From Bradyrhizobium sp. (GTDB lineage: Bacteria; Pseudomonadota; Alphaproteobacteria; Rhizobiales; Xanthobacteraceae), in assembly GCF_030654605.1 (NCBI RefSeq), contig NZ_JAURXB010000256.1:1-43839 (forward strand): a DNA stretch of 43,839 nucleotides, read 5' to 3'. Each line of letters starts with the position of its first letter. The first letter of the stretch is position 1. The position numbers and the translations under genes were made by a program. The notes below the pieces were generated by a model. The model saw only the letters and a list, made by a program, of their open reading frames with translations, was not told the DNA's origin and made no database searches. This document shows, in pieces, positions 31,626 through 39,950 of this stretch.

Positions 31626-33143
31626 TCAATCGGTCTGTAACGGGATGTGAACGTCGATCATCGGACTCCCCATCAGCCTGGAGGGGAAGCGCGCCCCGAC
31701 GATTGACTTGTTCACGGGTTCAACCGCGACACTCAGCTTGCCTCCGGTCACCTCGGCGAGAGGCAGGTCGAAGTCGAAATGTGCCATGGCGTTCTTGACG
31801 CATGTTTCACACTTGTCCACGTCATCCGGCTGAAACATGAAGCGGGAGGCAATTGTCTTTCCATCCTTCATGAGGTGGACCGCGAAACTGCCTGGTATCT
31901 TGATGCGGTTGATGCCGGTGACCGACACCATGGCGTGTTGCGCGTCGAGGGAGACCTTGCGGTCGACCGACACCGCGCGGCTGGTCTTGAGCGCGAAAGC
32001 GATCGGCTTCGACGGCGCGGCAGACGGGGCGTAGTCGACGCCGAGAGCGATTGAATCGATCGTCTTCACTGTGTTCAGTCCGAGCGGCCCCGTCGTGAAC
32101 GGCGCCAGCGCCTCCAGTGGCGGGACGGTAAAGATCTGATAGCTGAGCAGATCCGTTGTCTTGTTGATGGTCGAGAGCAATCCATTCAGGTCCGTGCCCT
32201 GTACCTTCTTTTGCCACTCCCACCACAACCGGTCCCAATTGGAGTGAAAGAACCAGAACGCCGGATCGAAGGAAGCAACCGCCTGGTTGGCCATCGTAGG
32301 CCCGATCGAACCGTGGCCGCCATCATGGGCCGCGATGATCGTGTTGTACGGAGCGCCGGACCAGTAACCGTGAAAATCCTCCCAATCCGTCTGGGCCATG
32401 GCCCGATTGACATCGGCTGTCACGTCGTATTGCAGCAGATTGGCCGCGATCTCGGGGTAGGAAAACCGCTGGGTGACGTAGCCCTTGTTGAATCCGCCGC
32501 CGACGTCCTGCGGGAGCGTGTAGCTGGCGTACGGAGCGGATTTGAGCAGGTCCGGAAACGGTGTCGTGATGTCCCAGTACGGAAGGGTGACGTTCTCGCA
32601 CCCGGGAACGGAGCGCAGCGCATTTTCGAAGCCGAGCAGGTAGGCTCTGTGCCACGGATTGTAGGCAGGGACGTGATGCTGGCAGAACCGGTCCGGCAGC
32701 CAGTGGATGCCCGCCTGCGCGAAATAGCTGTTCGGGTCGGAAGGGTCCCTGGCCAGAATCCCCTCGAACGCCGTTTTCAGGGTAGCGAGCTCGGCGGCGC
32801 TCAGGCTGTTCACGTCCTTCCTGATCCGCGCCGCCGCGGGCTTATTGGCCAACATAGCCCGCATCGCGTAAACCTGATCGGATGTCGGGGTGCCTTTCGG
32901 ACAGCCGTCGGTCAACCAGTTGAGAAAGGTCTGGACCATGTCCGGCGTCCATGGATCGCCGGGCGGCATGTTGTGGGCCGCGACCTGGCCGTAGATGTTG
33001 CCGGAGGCAGCCAGGACCTGCTCGTAACTGGTCAAGTCCAGTTCCTGGCTGCGCATATGCGCGATGTCCGTTTGGGTGAACATCAGGCGGATCGTGTCGT
33101 ACCAGGTCGGATGCGCTACAGGGTAGGTCGGTGTGACAGACAT
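31626..33143 (-). CDS. Tyrosinase (type 3 copper polyphenol oxidase) with C-terminal domain
   Basis: A 505-residue tyrosinase that would hydroxylate phenols and oxidise catechols with a binuclear copper site. All six ligands are visible: CuA H147, H156 and H165 (HHVPAYNPWHR) and CuB H273, H277 (HDGGH) and H300 in DPAFWFFHSNWDRLW. C154 two residues before H156 could form the Cys-His thioether seen in plant and fungal enzymes. A C-terminal domain (about 385-505) has GSFAVHL, IASRFMFQ, FDFDLPL and a CETC motif (445-448). No signal peptide is present. AAGGAGG favours the ATG at 33143. A gene for a free copy of the C-terminal domain lies 31 bases upstream. Confidence 0.93.
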   Translation of the reverse strand: MSVTPTYPVAHPTWYDTIRLMFTQTDIAHMRSQELDLTSYEQVLAASGNIYGQVAAHNMPPGDPWTPDMVQTFLNWLTDGCPKGTPTSDQVYAMRAMLANKPAAARIRKDVNSLSAAELATLKTAFEGILARDPSDPNSYFAQAGIHWLPDRFCQHHVPAYNPWHRAYLLGFENALRSVPGCENVTLPYWDITTPFPDLLKSAPYASYTLPQDVGGGFNKGYVTQRFSYPEIAANLLQYDVTADVNRAMAQTDWEDFHGYWSGAPYNTIIAAHDGGHGSIGPTMANQAVASFDPAFWFFHSNWDRLWWEWQKKVQGTDLNGLLSTINKTTDLLSYQIFTVPPLEALAPFTTGPLGLNTVKTIDSIALGVDYAPSAAPSKPIAFALKTSRAVSVDRKVSLDAQHAMVSVTGINRIKIPGSFAVHLMKDGKTIASRFMFQPDDVDKCETCVKNAMAHFDFDLPLAEVTGGKLSVAVEPVNKSIVGARFPSRLMGSPMIDVHIPLQTD

Positions 33144-33174
33144 CATGGCCTCCTTGGGATCAATCGATTGGGGA

Positions 33175-33597
33175 TCAATCGGATTCAAGCATGAGGTAGA
33201 CGCTCAGTTTGGGGTGCCCCATCCGTTCCAGCAGAGGGCGTTGTCCAGGCAGGGGCGATCCAGTGGGCTCGATCTCCACGGTTAGCTTGCCGTCTGCCAC
33301 GACATCGATGGGCAGAACGAAGTCGAACTGCACAAGTTGAGGCGGCGGGCGAGGTTGAGCGGCATCCGCGCCGTCCGAAGCCTGGAAGAAGAAGCGCGAC
33401 GCTATACGCCGGTCGTTCTTGGCGAGGTGGACTGCGAACGAACCCGCGATCGCGCCGGGATCCAGGCCCTCGACGGTGACGTTCACTTCACGCGTGTTCA
33501 CTACAACCGCCTCGGAGATAGGCACCGATTTGCGGGTCTTCCGCGCGCCGTTCATGGCCGCAAAACTCAGGTATCGGTTACGTGCGCTGGACGACAC
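33175..33597 (-). CDS. Free-standing tyrosinase C-terminal-domain protein
   Basis: A 140-residue protein without signal peptide, clearly related to the C-terminal domain of the tyrosinase behind it. Shared blocks in the same order are GSFAVHLxK (52-60), RxIASRFxFQ (64-72), FDFxLP (91-96), GKLxVxxEP (103-111) and GxPxxxVxL near the end. The CETC motif of the tyrosinase domain is replaced by a Pro/Ala/Gln-rich stretch. The likely start is GTG at 33597 with AGGAG ten bases upstream. Gene order and 31-base spacing imply one operon. A chaperone, shielding or partner role for the tyrosinase is a reasonable inference, not established. Confidence 0.8.
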   Translation of the reverse strand: MSSSARNRYLSFAAMNGARKTRKSVPISEAVVVNTREVNVTVEGLDPGAIAGSFAVHLAKNDRRIASRFFFQASDGADAAQPRPPPQLVQFDFVLPIDVVADGKLTVEIEPTGSPLPGQRPLLERMGHPKLSVYLMLESD

Positions 33598-33712
33598 AAA
33601 GTCTTGTCTCCTTCCAGGTAACTACACGCTAAGATTGAGTATAGTCCTCCATGAAGCCCAAAAGCAAGCGGGCATGACGAGCGGGAGCTCTTGAGGGAGG
33701 GCCACAAAAAAG

Positions 33713-33739
33713 CCAAGCGGCGCGTTGCGCCGCTTGGCG
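33713..33739 (-). terminator. Rho-independent terminator of the TAXI transporter genes
   Basis: GCCAAGCGGCGC (33713-33724) pairs perfectly with GCGCCGCTTGGC (33728-33739) around a GTT loop. On the minus strand the stem is followed directly by TTTTTT. It lies 33 bases after the stop of the solute-binding gene. Confidence 0.9.
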
Positions 33740-33771
33740 GTTTGGATTGGACGAATGCCGGCGAAAGCAGC

Positions 33772-34749
33772 TTACCCGCCGATGCCCTTTTCCTTGAAGT
33801 ACTTCAGCGCGCCGGGATGGAACGGAATCGGGGAACGGTCCTGCACCTGGTTGTCGAGCGAGAAGCTCAGCGCTTCCTTGTGCACGGCGACGATGTCGGC
33901 CTTCTTCTCCACCAGCGTCTTGACGATCGCATAGGCGTCGTCATTGCTCATCTTGCTGCCGGTCACGATCAGGTTCCAGACTTCGGTGATGGCGTTGTCC
34001 TTGTCGACCCCCGGATACGAGCCGGCCTTGATCTTGCTGGCGGTGTAGAGCTTGCCGTATTTGGCGTTCATCTTCTCGGCCGTGTCGCTGTGGTCGATCA
34101 GCTTCATCTTCATGCCGGGCGTTGCCGCCAGATCGGTCACGGCGGCGGTGGGGATGCCGCCGACCCAGAAGAACGCGTCGATCTTGCGGTCCTTCACCGC
34201 ATTGACGGATTCGGCGACGCCGAGCCGCTCGCGCTTCATGTCCTTGTCCTTGTCGAGGCCGGCGGCCTCGATGACGCGAAACGCCATCACTTCGGTGGCG
34301 CTGCCCGGCGATCCCGTGGAGACGCGCTTGCCCTTGAGGTCGGACATCTTCTCGATGCCGGTGCCCTCGACGGTGACGACATGCATGCGGTTCGGATAGA
34401 CCACCAGCAGGGCCTGCAGCGGCACCTTGCCGCTGGTGAACTTGTCCTTGCCCTGCAGCGCATCGAGCGCGGCGTCGGCCATGGTGAATGCCATCTCGCT
34501 CTGACCCGAGGCGATCAGCTTGAGATTGTCGACCGATCCGCCGGTGACTTCGGCGGTGGCCTGCACGTTGGGCAGGTTCTTCGACAGCACGTTGGCGACG
34601 GCGCCGCCGAGCGGATAATAGACGCCGCCGGTGCCGCCGGTGCCGATCGACATGGTCTTCTGCTGGGCGTGAACCATTCCGGCGAGCGCGAGCCCCGCCG
34701 TGAGGGTAATCGCCAGCATCGCCGCGGTCTTTTTGGTCTTGGTCGTCAT
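33772..34749 (-). CDS. TAXI family TRAP transporter solute-binding protein
   Basis: A 325-residue periplasmic binding protein of the TAXI branch. The signal peptide (AAMLAITLTAGLALAGMVHAQ) is followed by the family start MSIGTGGTGGVYYPLGGAVA, then TAEVTGGSVDNLKLIASGQSEMAF and the GKRVSTGSPGSATEV loop. TAXI systems import substrates such as glutamate or 2-oxoglutarate in studied cases; the ligand here is unknown. The ATG at 34749 has AGGGAG eight bases upstream. It follows the fused permease gene after 16 bases. Confidence 0.95.
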   Translation of the reverse strand: MTTKTKKTAAMLAITLTAGLALAGMVHAQQKTMSIGTGGTGGVYYPLGGAVANVLSKNLPNVQATAEVTGGSVDNLKLIASGQSEMAFTMADAALDALQGKDKFTSGKVPLQALLVVYPNRMHVVTVEGTGIEKMSDLKGKRVSTGSPGSATEVMAFRVIEAAGLDKDKDMKRERLGVAESVNAVKDRKIDAFFWVGGIPTAAVTDLAATPGMKMKLIDHSDTAEKMNAKYGKLYTASKIKAGSYPGVDKDNAITEVWNLIVTGSKMSNDDAYAIVKTLVEKKADIVAVHKEALSFSLDNQVQDRSPIPFHPGALKYFKEKGIGG

Positions 34750-34765
34750 TAAGTTCACTCCCTGA

Positions 34766-36820
34766 TTAAATTGGTACGGCCGGTCGTTTCGTTGTCGGTG
34801 TTCTGGCCTGCCACAGCAGCACGCCGAGGCCGATGATCAGGCCCGGCACGAAAGTATAGCTGATGTCGCGTCCGATGACCCGCTCGACGATCGCCTCGAT
34901 CAGACTGGGGAACACCAGCAGCAGTCCCGATAGCAGAAGCAGGACGCCCTCGATCGGCTTATTTTGTCGCAGCGCCCAGTTCTGCGCAACCGCGGCGAGC
35001 GCCACCAGCCCGAGCGTTGTCTTGATTGTGATCTCGACGATGTCGACCCACGATCCGCCCTTCGGGATCGAGAGCAGCAGGCCGACGCCCTGCGGGTCGA
35101 GCACGAACACGAATGGAACCAGGAACGCCGGCAGGGTGTATTTCCACGACTGCAGCGTGGTCTTGTAGGGATCGCCGCCGGTGATGGCGGCGGCGGCGAA
35201 CGGCGACAGCGCGGTCGGCGGCGAAACTTCCGACAGCACGGCGTAATAGAAGATGAACATGTGGGCGGCGTAATCCGGCACGCCCAGCTTGATCAGCGCG
35301 GGTGCGGCGATCACCGCGCAGATGATGTAGGACGCGGTCACCGGCACCGCGAGACCGATGATCCAGACGATCAGCGCGGTATAGATCGCGGTCAGCAACA
35401 GGCTGCCGCCGGCGTAGGCGATCACGATCGAGGAGAATTTGAGCCCGAGGCCGGTCAGGGTCACGACACCGACGACGATGCCGGCGCAGGCGCAGGTGGT
35501 CGCGGCGTTCAAGGCGCCGATCGAGCCGTCGGCCAGTGCCTTCACCAGCTTTTTCGGCACCAGTGCCGTCTCCCTGCGCAGGAAGCTCAGCGCGAAGGTG
35601 ACGGCGGTGGCGTAGAACACCGACAGCGCCGGCGAGTAGCCGATCACCATGAACGCCACGACGGCAAGCAGCGAGATGAAGTGAAAGCCGTAACGCTTCG
35701 TCATCTGGCCGAGCGACATTTCCGGCGTGAAGTCGACATCCCTGGCGCCGTATTTCTTGGCGTCGAGTTCGACCATGATCAGGAGCGACAGATAATAAAG
35801 ACAGGTCGGAATCGTCGCCATCCAGATCACGTCGAGATAGCTGATCTTGAGGAACTCGGCGATCAGGAACGCCGCGGCCCCCAGCACCGGCGGCGACAGG
35901 ATCGCCCCGAGCCCGCCGGCCGCCAGCAATCCGCCGGCGGCATTCTTCTCGAAGCCCGCCTTGCCCAGCATCGGATAGGCGACGGTGCCGATCATCACGG
36001 TGGTGGCGACGCCCGATCCGGAGGGGCCGCCGAGCAGGAACGACGACAGCACCACGGTGCGCCCGGCGCTGTTCGGCTTGCCGCCCATCAGCGCCAGCGA
36101 GAAATCGATGAAGAATTTGCCGGCGCCGGATTGCTGCAGGAATGCGCCGTAGATCGTGAACAGGATGATCAGGGTCGCCGAGACGTCGACCGCGACGCCG
36201 AAAATGCCTTCCAGCGTGATGAAGAGGTGGCCGACCAGCCGTGGCAATTCGTAGCCGCGATGGGTCCACGGCGCCGGCAGATGCGGACCGAGCATCGCAT
36301 AGGCGATGAACATCACCGCGACCACCGGCATGATCAGTCCGGTGGTGCGGCGGGTCGCTTCCAGCAGCAGGATGATGAACACGACGCCGACGATGACGTC
36401 CATGCGTTCGGGCGAGGTGGCGCGGTCGGTAAAGTCCTCGCCGCCCCACAGCGCATAGACGATGGTCGCCACCGCGAACAGGCCGGGCACCACGTCCCAC
36501 CAGCGCACCCGGTTGCGAAACCGGGTCGCCAGCGGAAACAGCAGGAAGCTCAGAACCAGGGTGAAGGCGACGTGGGTGTAGCGCAGTTCCTGGGTCGGAA
36601 CGATCGCGTAAGCCGCGTAGAGATGGAACAGGCTCATGGTCACGGCAAGGGTGGTCGAGACCCGTCCCCACCAGCCCATCAGCCGGTTGGCCGCGCCCTC
36701 ATCGGCCTCGATGAAAGCCTCGGCCCGCTGCAGCGCCTCATCGGAAATGGCGACGACGTCGTCATTGGGCGATGATTTGCCCGGTTCTGGCTTGTCATGC
36801 GTTGGTTTGTCTGCGGCCAT
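34766..36820 (-). CDS. TRAP transporter fused permease (DctQM type)
   Basis: A 684-residue fused membrane component of a TAXI-type TRAP transporter. The N-terminal part (about 50-190) corresponds to DctQ (LMGWWGRVSTTLAVTMSLFHLY ... RWWDVVPGLFA) and the rest to DctM, with LLGGPSGSGVATTVMIGTVAYPML, AAGGLGAILSPPVLGAAAFLIAEF and SEVSPPTALSPFAAAAITG. Length and order fit the family. It is first in a two-gene operon with the binding protein, which ends at a strong terminator. Confidence 0.95.
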   Translation of the reverse strand: MAADKPTHDKPEPGKSSPNDDVVAISDEALQRAEAFIEADEGAANRLMGWWGRVSTTLAVTMSLFHLYAAYAIVPTQELRYTHVAFTLVLSFLLFPLATRFRNRVRWWDVVPGLFAVATIVYALWGGEDFTDRATSPERMDVIVGVVFIILLLEATRRTTGLIMPVVAVMFIAYAMLGPHLPAPWTHRGYELPRLVGHLFITLEGIFGVAVDVSATLIILFTIYGAFLQQSGAGKFFIDFSLALMGGKPNSAGRTVVLSSFLLGGPSGSGVATTVMIGTVAYPMLGKAGFEKNAAGGLLAAGGLGAILSPPVLGAAAFLIAEFLKISYLDVIWMATIPTCLYYLSLLIMVELDAKKYGARDVDFTPEMSLGQMTKRYGFHFISLLAVVAFMVIGYSPALSVFYATAVTFALSFLRRETALVPKKLVKALADGSIGALNAATTCACAGIVVGVVTLTGLGLKFSSIVIAYAGGSLLLTAIYTALIVWIIGLAVPVTASYIICAVIAAPALIKLGVPDYAAHMFIFYYAVLSEVSPPTALSPFAAAAITGGDPYKTTLQSWKYTLPAFLVPFVFVLDPQGVGLLLSIPKGGSWVDIVEITIKTTLGLVALAAVAQNWALRQNKPIEGVLLLLSGLLLVFPSLIEAIVERVIGRDISYTFVPGLIIGLGVLLWQARTPTTKRPAVPI

Positions 36821-37045
36821 GCTTCCCCCGAAACGCTTTCAACACGGCCTGGCCTGCCTGGCCGCGCCCTCGATTGCGGCGCATTGATCCCGGTTTTCGG
36901 CAACCGTTGCAAGGGTTTCCGGCTGAATTTCCGGACTCTTCTCGCGCCCTCCCGGATTACGCCGCGGGGCACGCCGACGGCGTGACCCGCGGGCTCCTTC
37001 CGGGCTACAAGGGTCGCAACGATTGACAAAAGGGAGAGAAAGTCG

Positions 37046-37852
37046 ATGGAACGGCTCAAGGGCAAGACAGCGATGGTGGTCGGCGCCGGTTCGATCGGGC
37101 CGGGCTGGGGCAACGGCAAGGCGACCGCGGTGACCTTTGCACGCGAGGGCGCGCAGGTGTTCTGCGTCGACCGCAACGGCAAGGCCGCGCAGGAGACCGT
37201 CGATATCATCACGTCAGAGGGCGGCAGGGCGGCGGCGTTCACCGCCGACGCGTCGCGATCGGAAGATGTCGAGGCGATGGTGGCGGCCTGCCTGAAAACC
37301 TTTGGCCGCATCGACGTGCTCGACAACAATGTCGGCATCGCCGAGATGGGCAGCGTGGTGAGCGTGCCGGAGGCAAGCTGGGATCATGTCTTCAACGTCA
37401 ACCTGAAAAGCGCCTTCCTCGCCATGAAGCATGTCATCCCGGTGATGGAGAAGCAGGGCGGCGGCTCGATCATCAACATTTCCTCGATCGCCTCGATCCG
37501 CCATCTCGGCATTTCCTATGTCAGCTACGGCACCTCCAAGGCCGCGATGAACCAGATGACCAAGACCACCGCGGTCGAATTCGCCCCGAAGCATATCCGG
37601 GTCAACGCCATCCTGCCCGGCCTGATGAAGACGCCGATGGTCGAGCATTCCGCCGGCCTCGCCTCGAGCTATGCCGGCGGCGACGTCGAGGCGATGTGGC
37701 GCGCGCGCGACGCCCAGGTGCCGATGGGGCACATGGGCGACGCCTGGGACGTCGCCAACGCCGCGCTGTTCCTCGCCTCCGACGAATCGAAATACGTCAC
37801 CGGTCTGGAATTGATCGTCGATGGCGGGATTACCGTGAAGGCGGGGAATTAG
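37046..37852 (+). CDS. Short-chain dehydrogenase/reductase
   Basis: A 268-residue classical SDR. The coenzyme motif is GAGSIGPGWGNG (13-24), a loose form of TGxxxGxG with an insertion. NNVG (94-97) replaces the usual NNAG. The active site has S146/S147 in INISSIAS and Y161xxxK165. The C-terminal IVDGG motif is present. D42 in FCVDRNG at the end of the second strand favours NAD over NADP. The substrate is unknown. AGGGAGAG stands before the ATG. It is divergent from the TAXI transporter operon, with 225 bases between that show no clear motif. Confidence 0.93.
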   Translation: MERLKGKTAMVVGAGSIGPGWGNGKATAVTFAREGAQVFCVDRNGKAAQETVDIITSEGGRAAAFTADASRSEDVEAMVAACLKTFGRIDVLDNNVGIAEMGSVVSVPEASWDHVFNVNLKSAFLAMKHVIPVMEKQGGGSIINISSIASIRHLGISYVSYGTSKAAMNQMTKTTAVEFAPKHIRVNAILPGLMKTPMVEHSAGLASSYAGGDVEAMWRARDAQVPMGHMGDAWDVANAALFLASDESKYVTGLELIVDGGITVKAGN

Positions 37853-37870
37853 GCGCGGCAACAACTCTCT

Positions 37871-37991
37871 CGTCGTCCCTGCGAACGCAGGGACCCATAC
37901 GCCGTGGCGTCTCGTTTGAGAAAACTGGCAGATACACCACCCGTAACCACGACGTCCTGTGGTTATGGGTCCCTGCGTTCCAGGGACGACG
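37871..37991. repeat. Extragenic palindrome, family B copy 3
   Basis: Outer arms CGTCGTCCCTG and CAGGGACGACG, inner GGGACCCATACGCCGT and TATGGGTCCC. It fills the gap between the convergent SDR and membrane-protein genes and reaches to within four bases of the latter's stop. Confidence 0.9.
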
Positions 37992-37994
37992 ATG

Positions 37995-38765
37995 CTACTG
38001 CGCCATCGCCAGGATTCCGCCCGCCAGCGAATGCCATGCCGCCGTGGTGCTGATCGGCCAGTTCAGGAGTTTCACGGCGATCAGCGCGACGCCGCCATAG
38101 ACATAGACCGGATGCGGACGCCCGTTGGCGCGCCAGTCGTGGACGATCGCGGCCACCAGCAGCAGATAGGCGACGAAAGCCGGCGGGATGGTGACCGGCA
38201 CCGGCGGCGGGCCGGGAGGTCCCGGAGGCGCCAGGAACGTCATGAACCAGCGCGCCACTGCGGCGTCGAGCAGCGAGATGCTGGCCAGCAGCATCAGGCG
38301 CTTGTGGATCTCCCGTCGCCTCACATAGGCGATCGCCAGCGTAAACACGACGGCGAAAAACAGCACGCCGCTGAGCGGCACGATCGCGAACGCGATGCCT
38401 TCACCGGTCATGCCGATGGCGGCGGAGCGCTGCATCGCGTTGACCGCCACCAGGAAGCCGGAGATCGTCATCGCGGTCGCCAGCGACACGCCGATCATGC
38501 CGATGGTCCGGTGCCGCATCACCTGGCCGGAGGCGGCGAGCCAGCTCTGGAACGCGAAATACAGCGTCCAGGCGAAGAACAGCAGGCCGTGAAAATGCAC
38601 CACCGGCACCGGCGGAAATTTTCCCGCGGCCATCGGCACGAAATAGGTCGGTGCGAAGCCGAGAAAGGCGACGGCGACGCAGGACAGCGCCATATAGAAG
38701 TAGAAATATTGCGGGTGGGAGGTCGCGCTCACACGAGTGCGCGGGTCGCCGGTTAAAGTCGTCAT
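37995..38765 (-). CDS. Integral membrane protein, unknown function
   Basis: A 256-residue protein with about seven membrane helices. Histidines in several helices or loops (VVHFHGLLFFAW, MRHRTIGMIG, REIHKRLMLLASISL, WRANGRPHPVYVYGG, AWHSLAGG) recall haem- or metal-binding membrane proteins, but no family is certain. A proline-rich loop (APPGPPGPPPVPVTIPP) joins two helices. The ATG at 38765 is chosen because the homologous hydrophilic start is short; the longer frame begins at 38825. Confidence 0.75.
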   Translation of the reverse strand: MTTLTGDPRTRVSATSHPQYFYFYMALSCVAVAFLGFAPTYFVPMAAGKFPPVPVVHFHGLLFFAWTLYFAFQSWLAASGQVMRHRTIGMIGVSLATAMTISGFLVAVNAMQRSAAIGMTGEGIAFAIVPLSGVLFFAVVFTLAIAYVRRREIHKRLMLLASISLLDAAVARWFMTFLAPPGPPGPPPVPVTIPPAFVAYLLLVAAIVHDWRANGRPHPVYVYGGVALIAVKLLNWPISTTAAWHSLAGGILAMAQ

Positions 38766-38953
38766 GGGGGAATTCAATCTCCAAAATGCGAATAGATGAG
38801 TCTCCTGGATCGGAAAATGGTTCAAAGAAATTGCCGCGGCGGGCCTGCGCAGCCGGATGCCGACCGGAACGCAATCCCCCCGCAGTCCGGTTTGCGCGGC
38901 ACTTGCCGGACGCTGCTCTCTCCCATATTGAAGGCTCTTTGCCGGGTAGATCG

Positions 38954-39730
38954 ATGCGACTTCGTCCTGCCGTCCTGATCCGCAACGCGGCCGTTGCTGT
39001 TGTGCTGGCGGCGGCGTCGCTCCAGGGCGCCTTCGCCACCGGGGCCAGGCCGTCCACCGATCCGGACGTGGATCCCGCGCCGTGCGTCGCGGCCGCGACC
39101 GCCAACGACGCCGACAGGATCATCGCCGCCTGCGGCGTGCTGATCGACAGCGCCCGAACGTTGAAGCCGGACCGCATCAAGGCGCTGGTCGCGCGCGGCG
39201 GTGCTCATGAGCGCAAGGACATGGTCGACAACGCGATCAGCGATTACGACGCGGCGCTGTGGCTCGACCCGGGGCTTGCGGATATCTTCAATCTCAAGGG
39301 CGAACTCTGGCGCAAGAAGGGCGACCGGCGCCGCGCGCTGGCCGATTTCGCTTCCGCGATCAAGCTGAACCCGGACCATGCGGCAGCCAAAGCCAATTAC
39401 AGATCGCTGGCGCAGGAACTGGAGCGCCTGGGCGTGCTGATAGCGGTCGCCAACAAGCCGAGCTTCAACTGCGCCACCGCCAAACGTCCGGTGGAGAAGG
39501 CAATCTGCGCCAGCCCGGAACTGGCCGATCTCGACCGCGAGATCGATGGCGTGCATGCCCTGGTGATGCGCGACGCCGCCAAGGTCGGCCCGCGCGCGGT
39601 CCGTGCCCTCCAGCGCAGGCAGGACCAGTTCATCGCCCGCCGCAATGCCAGCTTTGGAAAGCCGGGTTACGATCTGCGCAAGGCGATGAAGGAACGGCTG
39701 CAGGAGATAGTGGGGGTCGACGGATACTAG
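38954..39730 (+). CDS. Exported TPR protein with LprI-like (DUF1311) C-terminus
   Basis: A 258-residue exported protein: signal peptide (NAAVAVVLAAASLQGAFA), a short cysteine-bearing segment, a TPR region (about 70-150: ALVARGGAHERKDMVDNAIS and then AIKLNPDHAAAKANYRSLA) and a C-terminal stretch FNCATAKRPVEKAICASPEL followed by ADLDREIDGV, which has the cysteine pair and spacing of DUF1311/LprI-like lysozyme-inhibitor domains. The periplasmic combination suggests protein binding. The ATG at 38954 is placed where the signal peptide begins. Confidence 0.83.
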   Translation: MRLRPAVLIRNAAVAVVLAAASLQGAFATGARPSTDPDVDPAPCVAAATANDADRIIAACGVLIDSARTLKPDRIKALVARGGAHERKDMVDNAISDYDAALWLDPGLADIFNLKGELWRKKGDRRRALADFASAIKLNPDHAAAKANYRSLAQELERLGVLIAVANKPSFNCATAKRPVEKAICASPELADLDREIDGVHALVMRDAAKVGPRAVRALQRRQDQFIARRNASFGKPGYDLRKAMKERLQEIVGVDGY

Positions 39731-39842
39731 GCCCGTCGCCCCGACGCGCGCCGGTTAATGCAATCTCGCAGCGTTTTCGCCTTGAATTGTCGGGTCATCC
39801 CGTGACAATGCGCCCAAGAAAATTCGGTTGAAATTGATCCTT

Positions 39843-39930
39843 GTCATGGCCGGGCTTGTCCCGGCCATCCACGTCTGCCTGGCCGAACGGCAGAAAAGAC
39901 GTGGATGCCCGGGACAAGCCCGGGCATGAC
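39843..39930. repeat. Extragenic palindrome, family E copy 2
   Basis: Outer arms TGTCATGGCCGGGCTTGTCC and GGACAAGCCCGGGCATGAC, with an inner ATCCACGTCT/AGACGTGGAT pair. It ends 20 bases before the acyl-CoA synthetase start, so it lies in the leader of that gene. Confidence 0.87.
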
Positions 39931-39950
39931 GTGAAGACGGGAGCGACGCC

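Noticed and set aside
34964..36775. Long open frames on both strands over the TAXI permease gene
   Set aside because: The permease frame has clear family motifs and membrane helices; the others are Arg/Asp/Gln-rich shadows.
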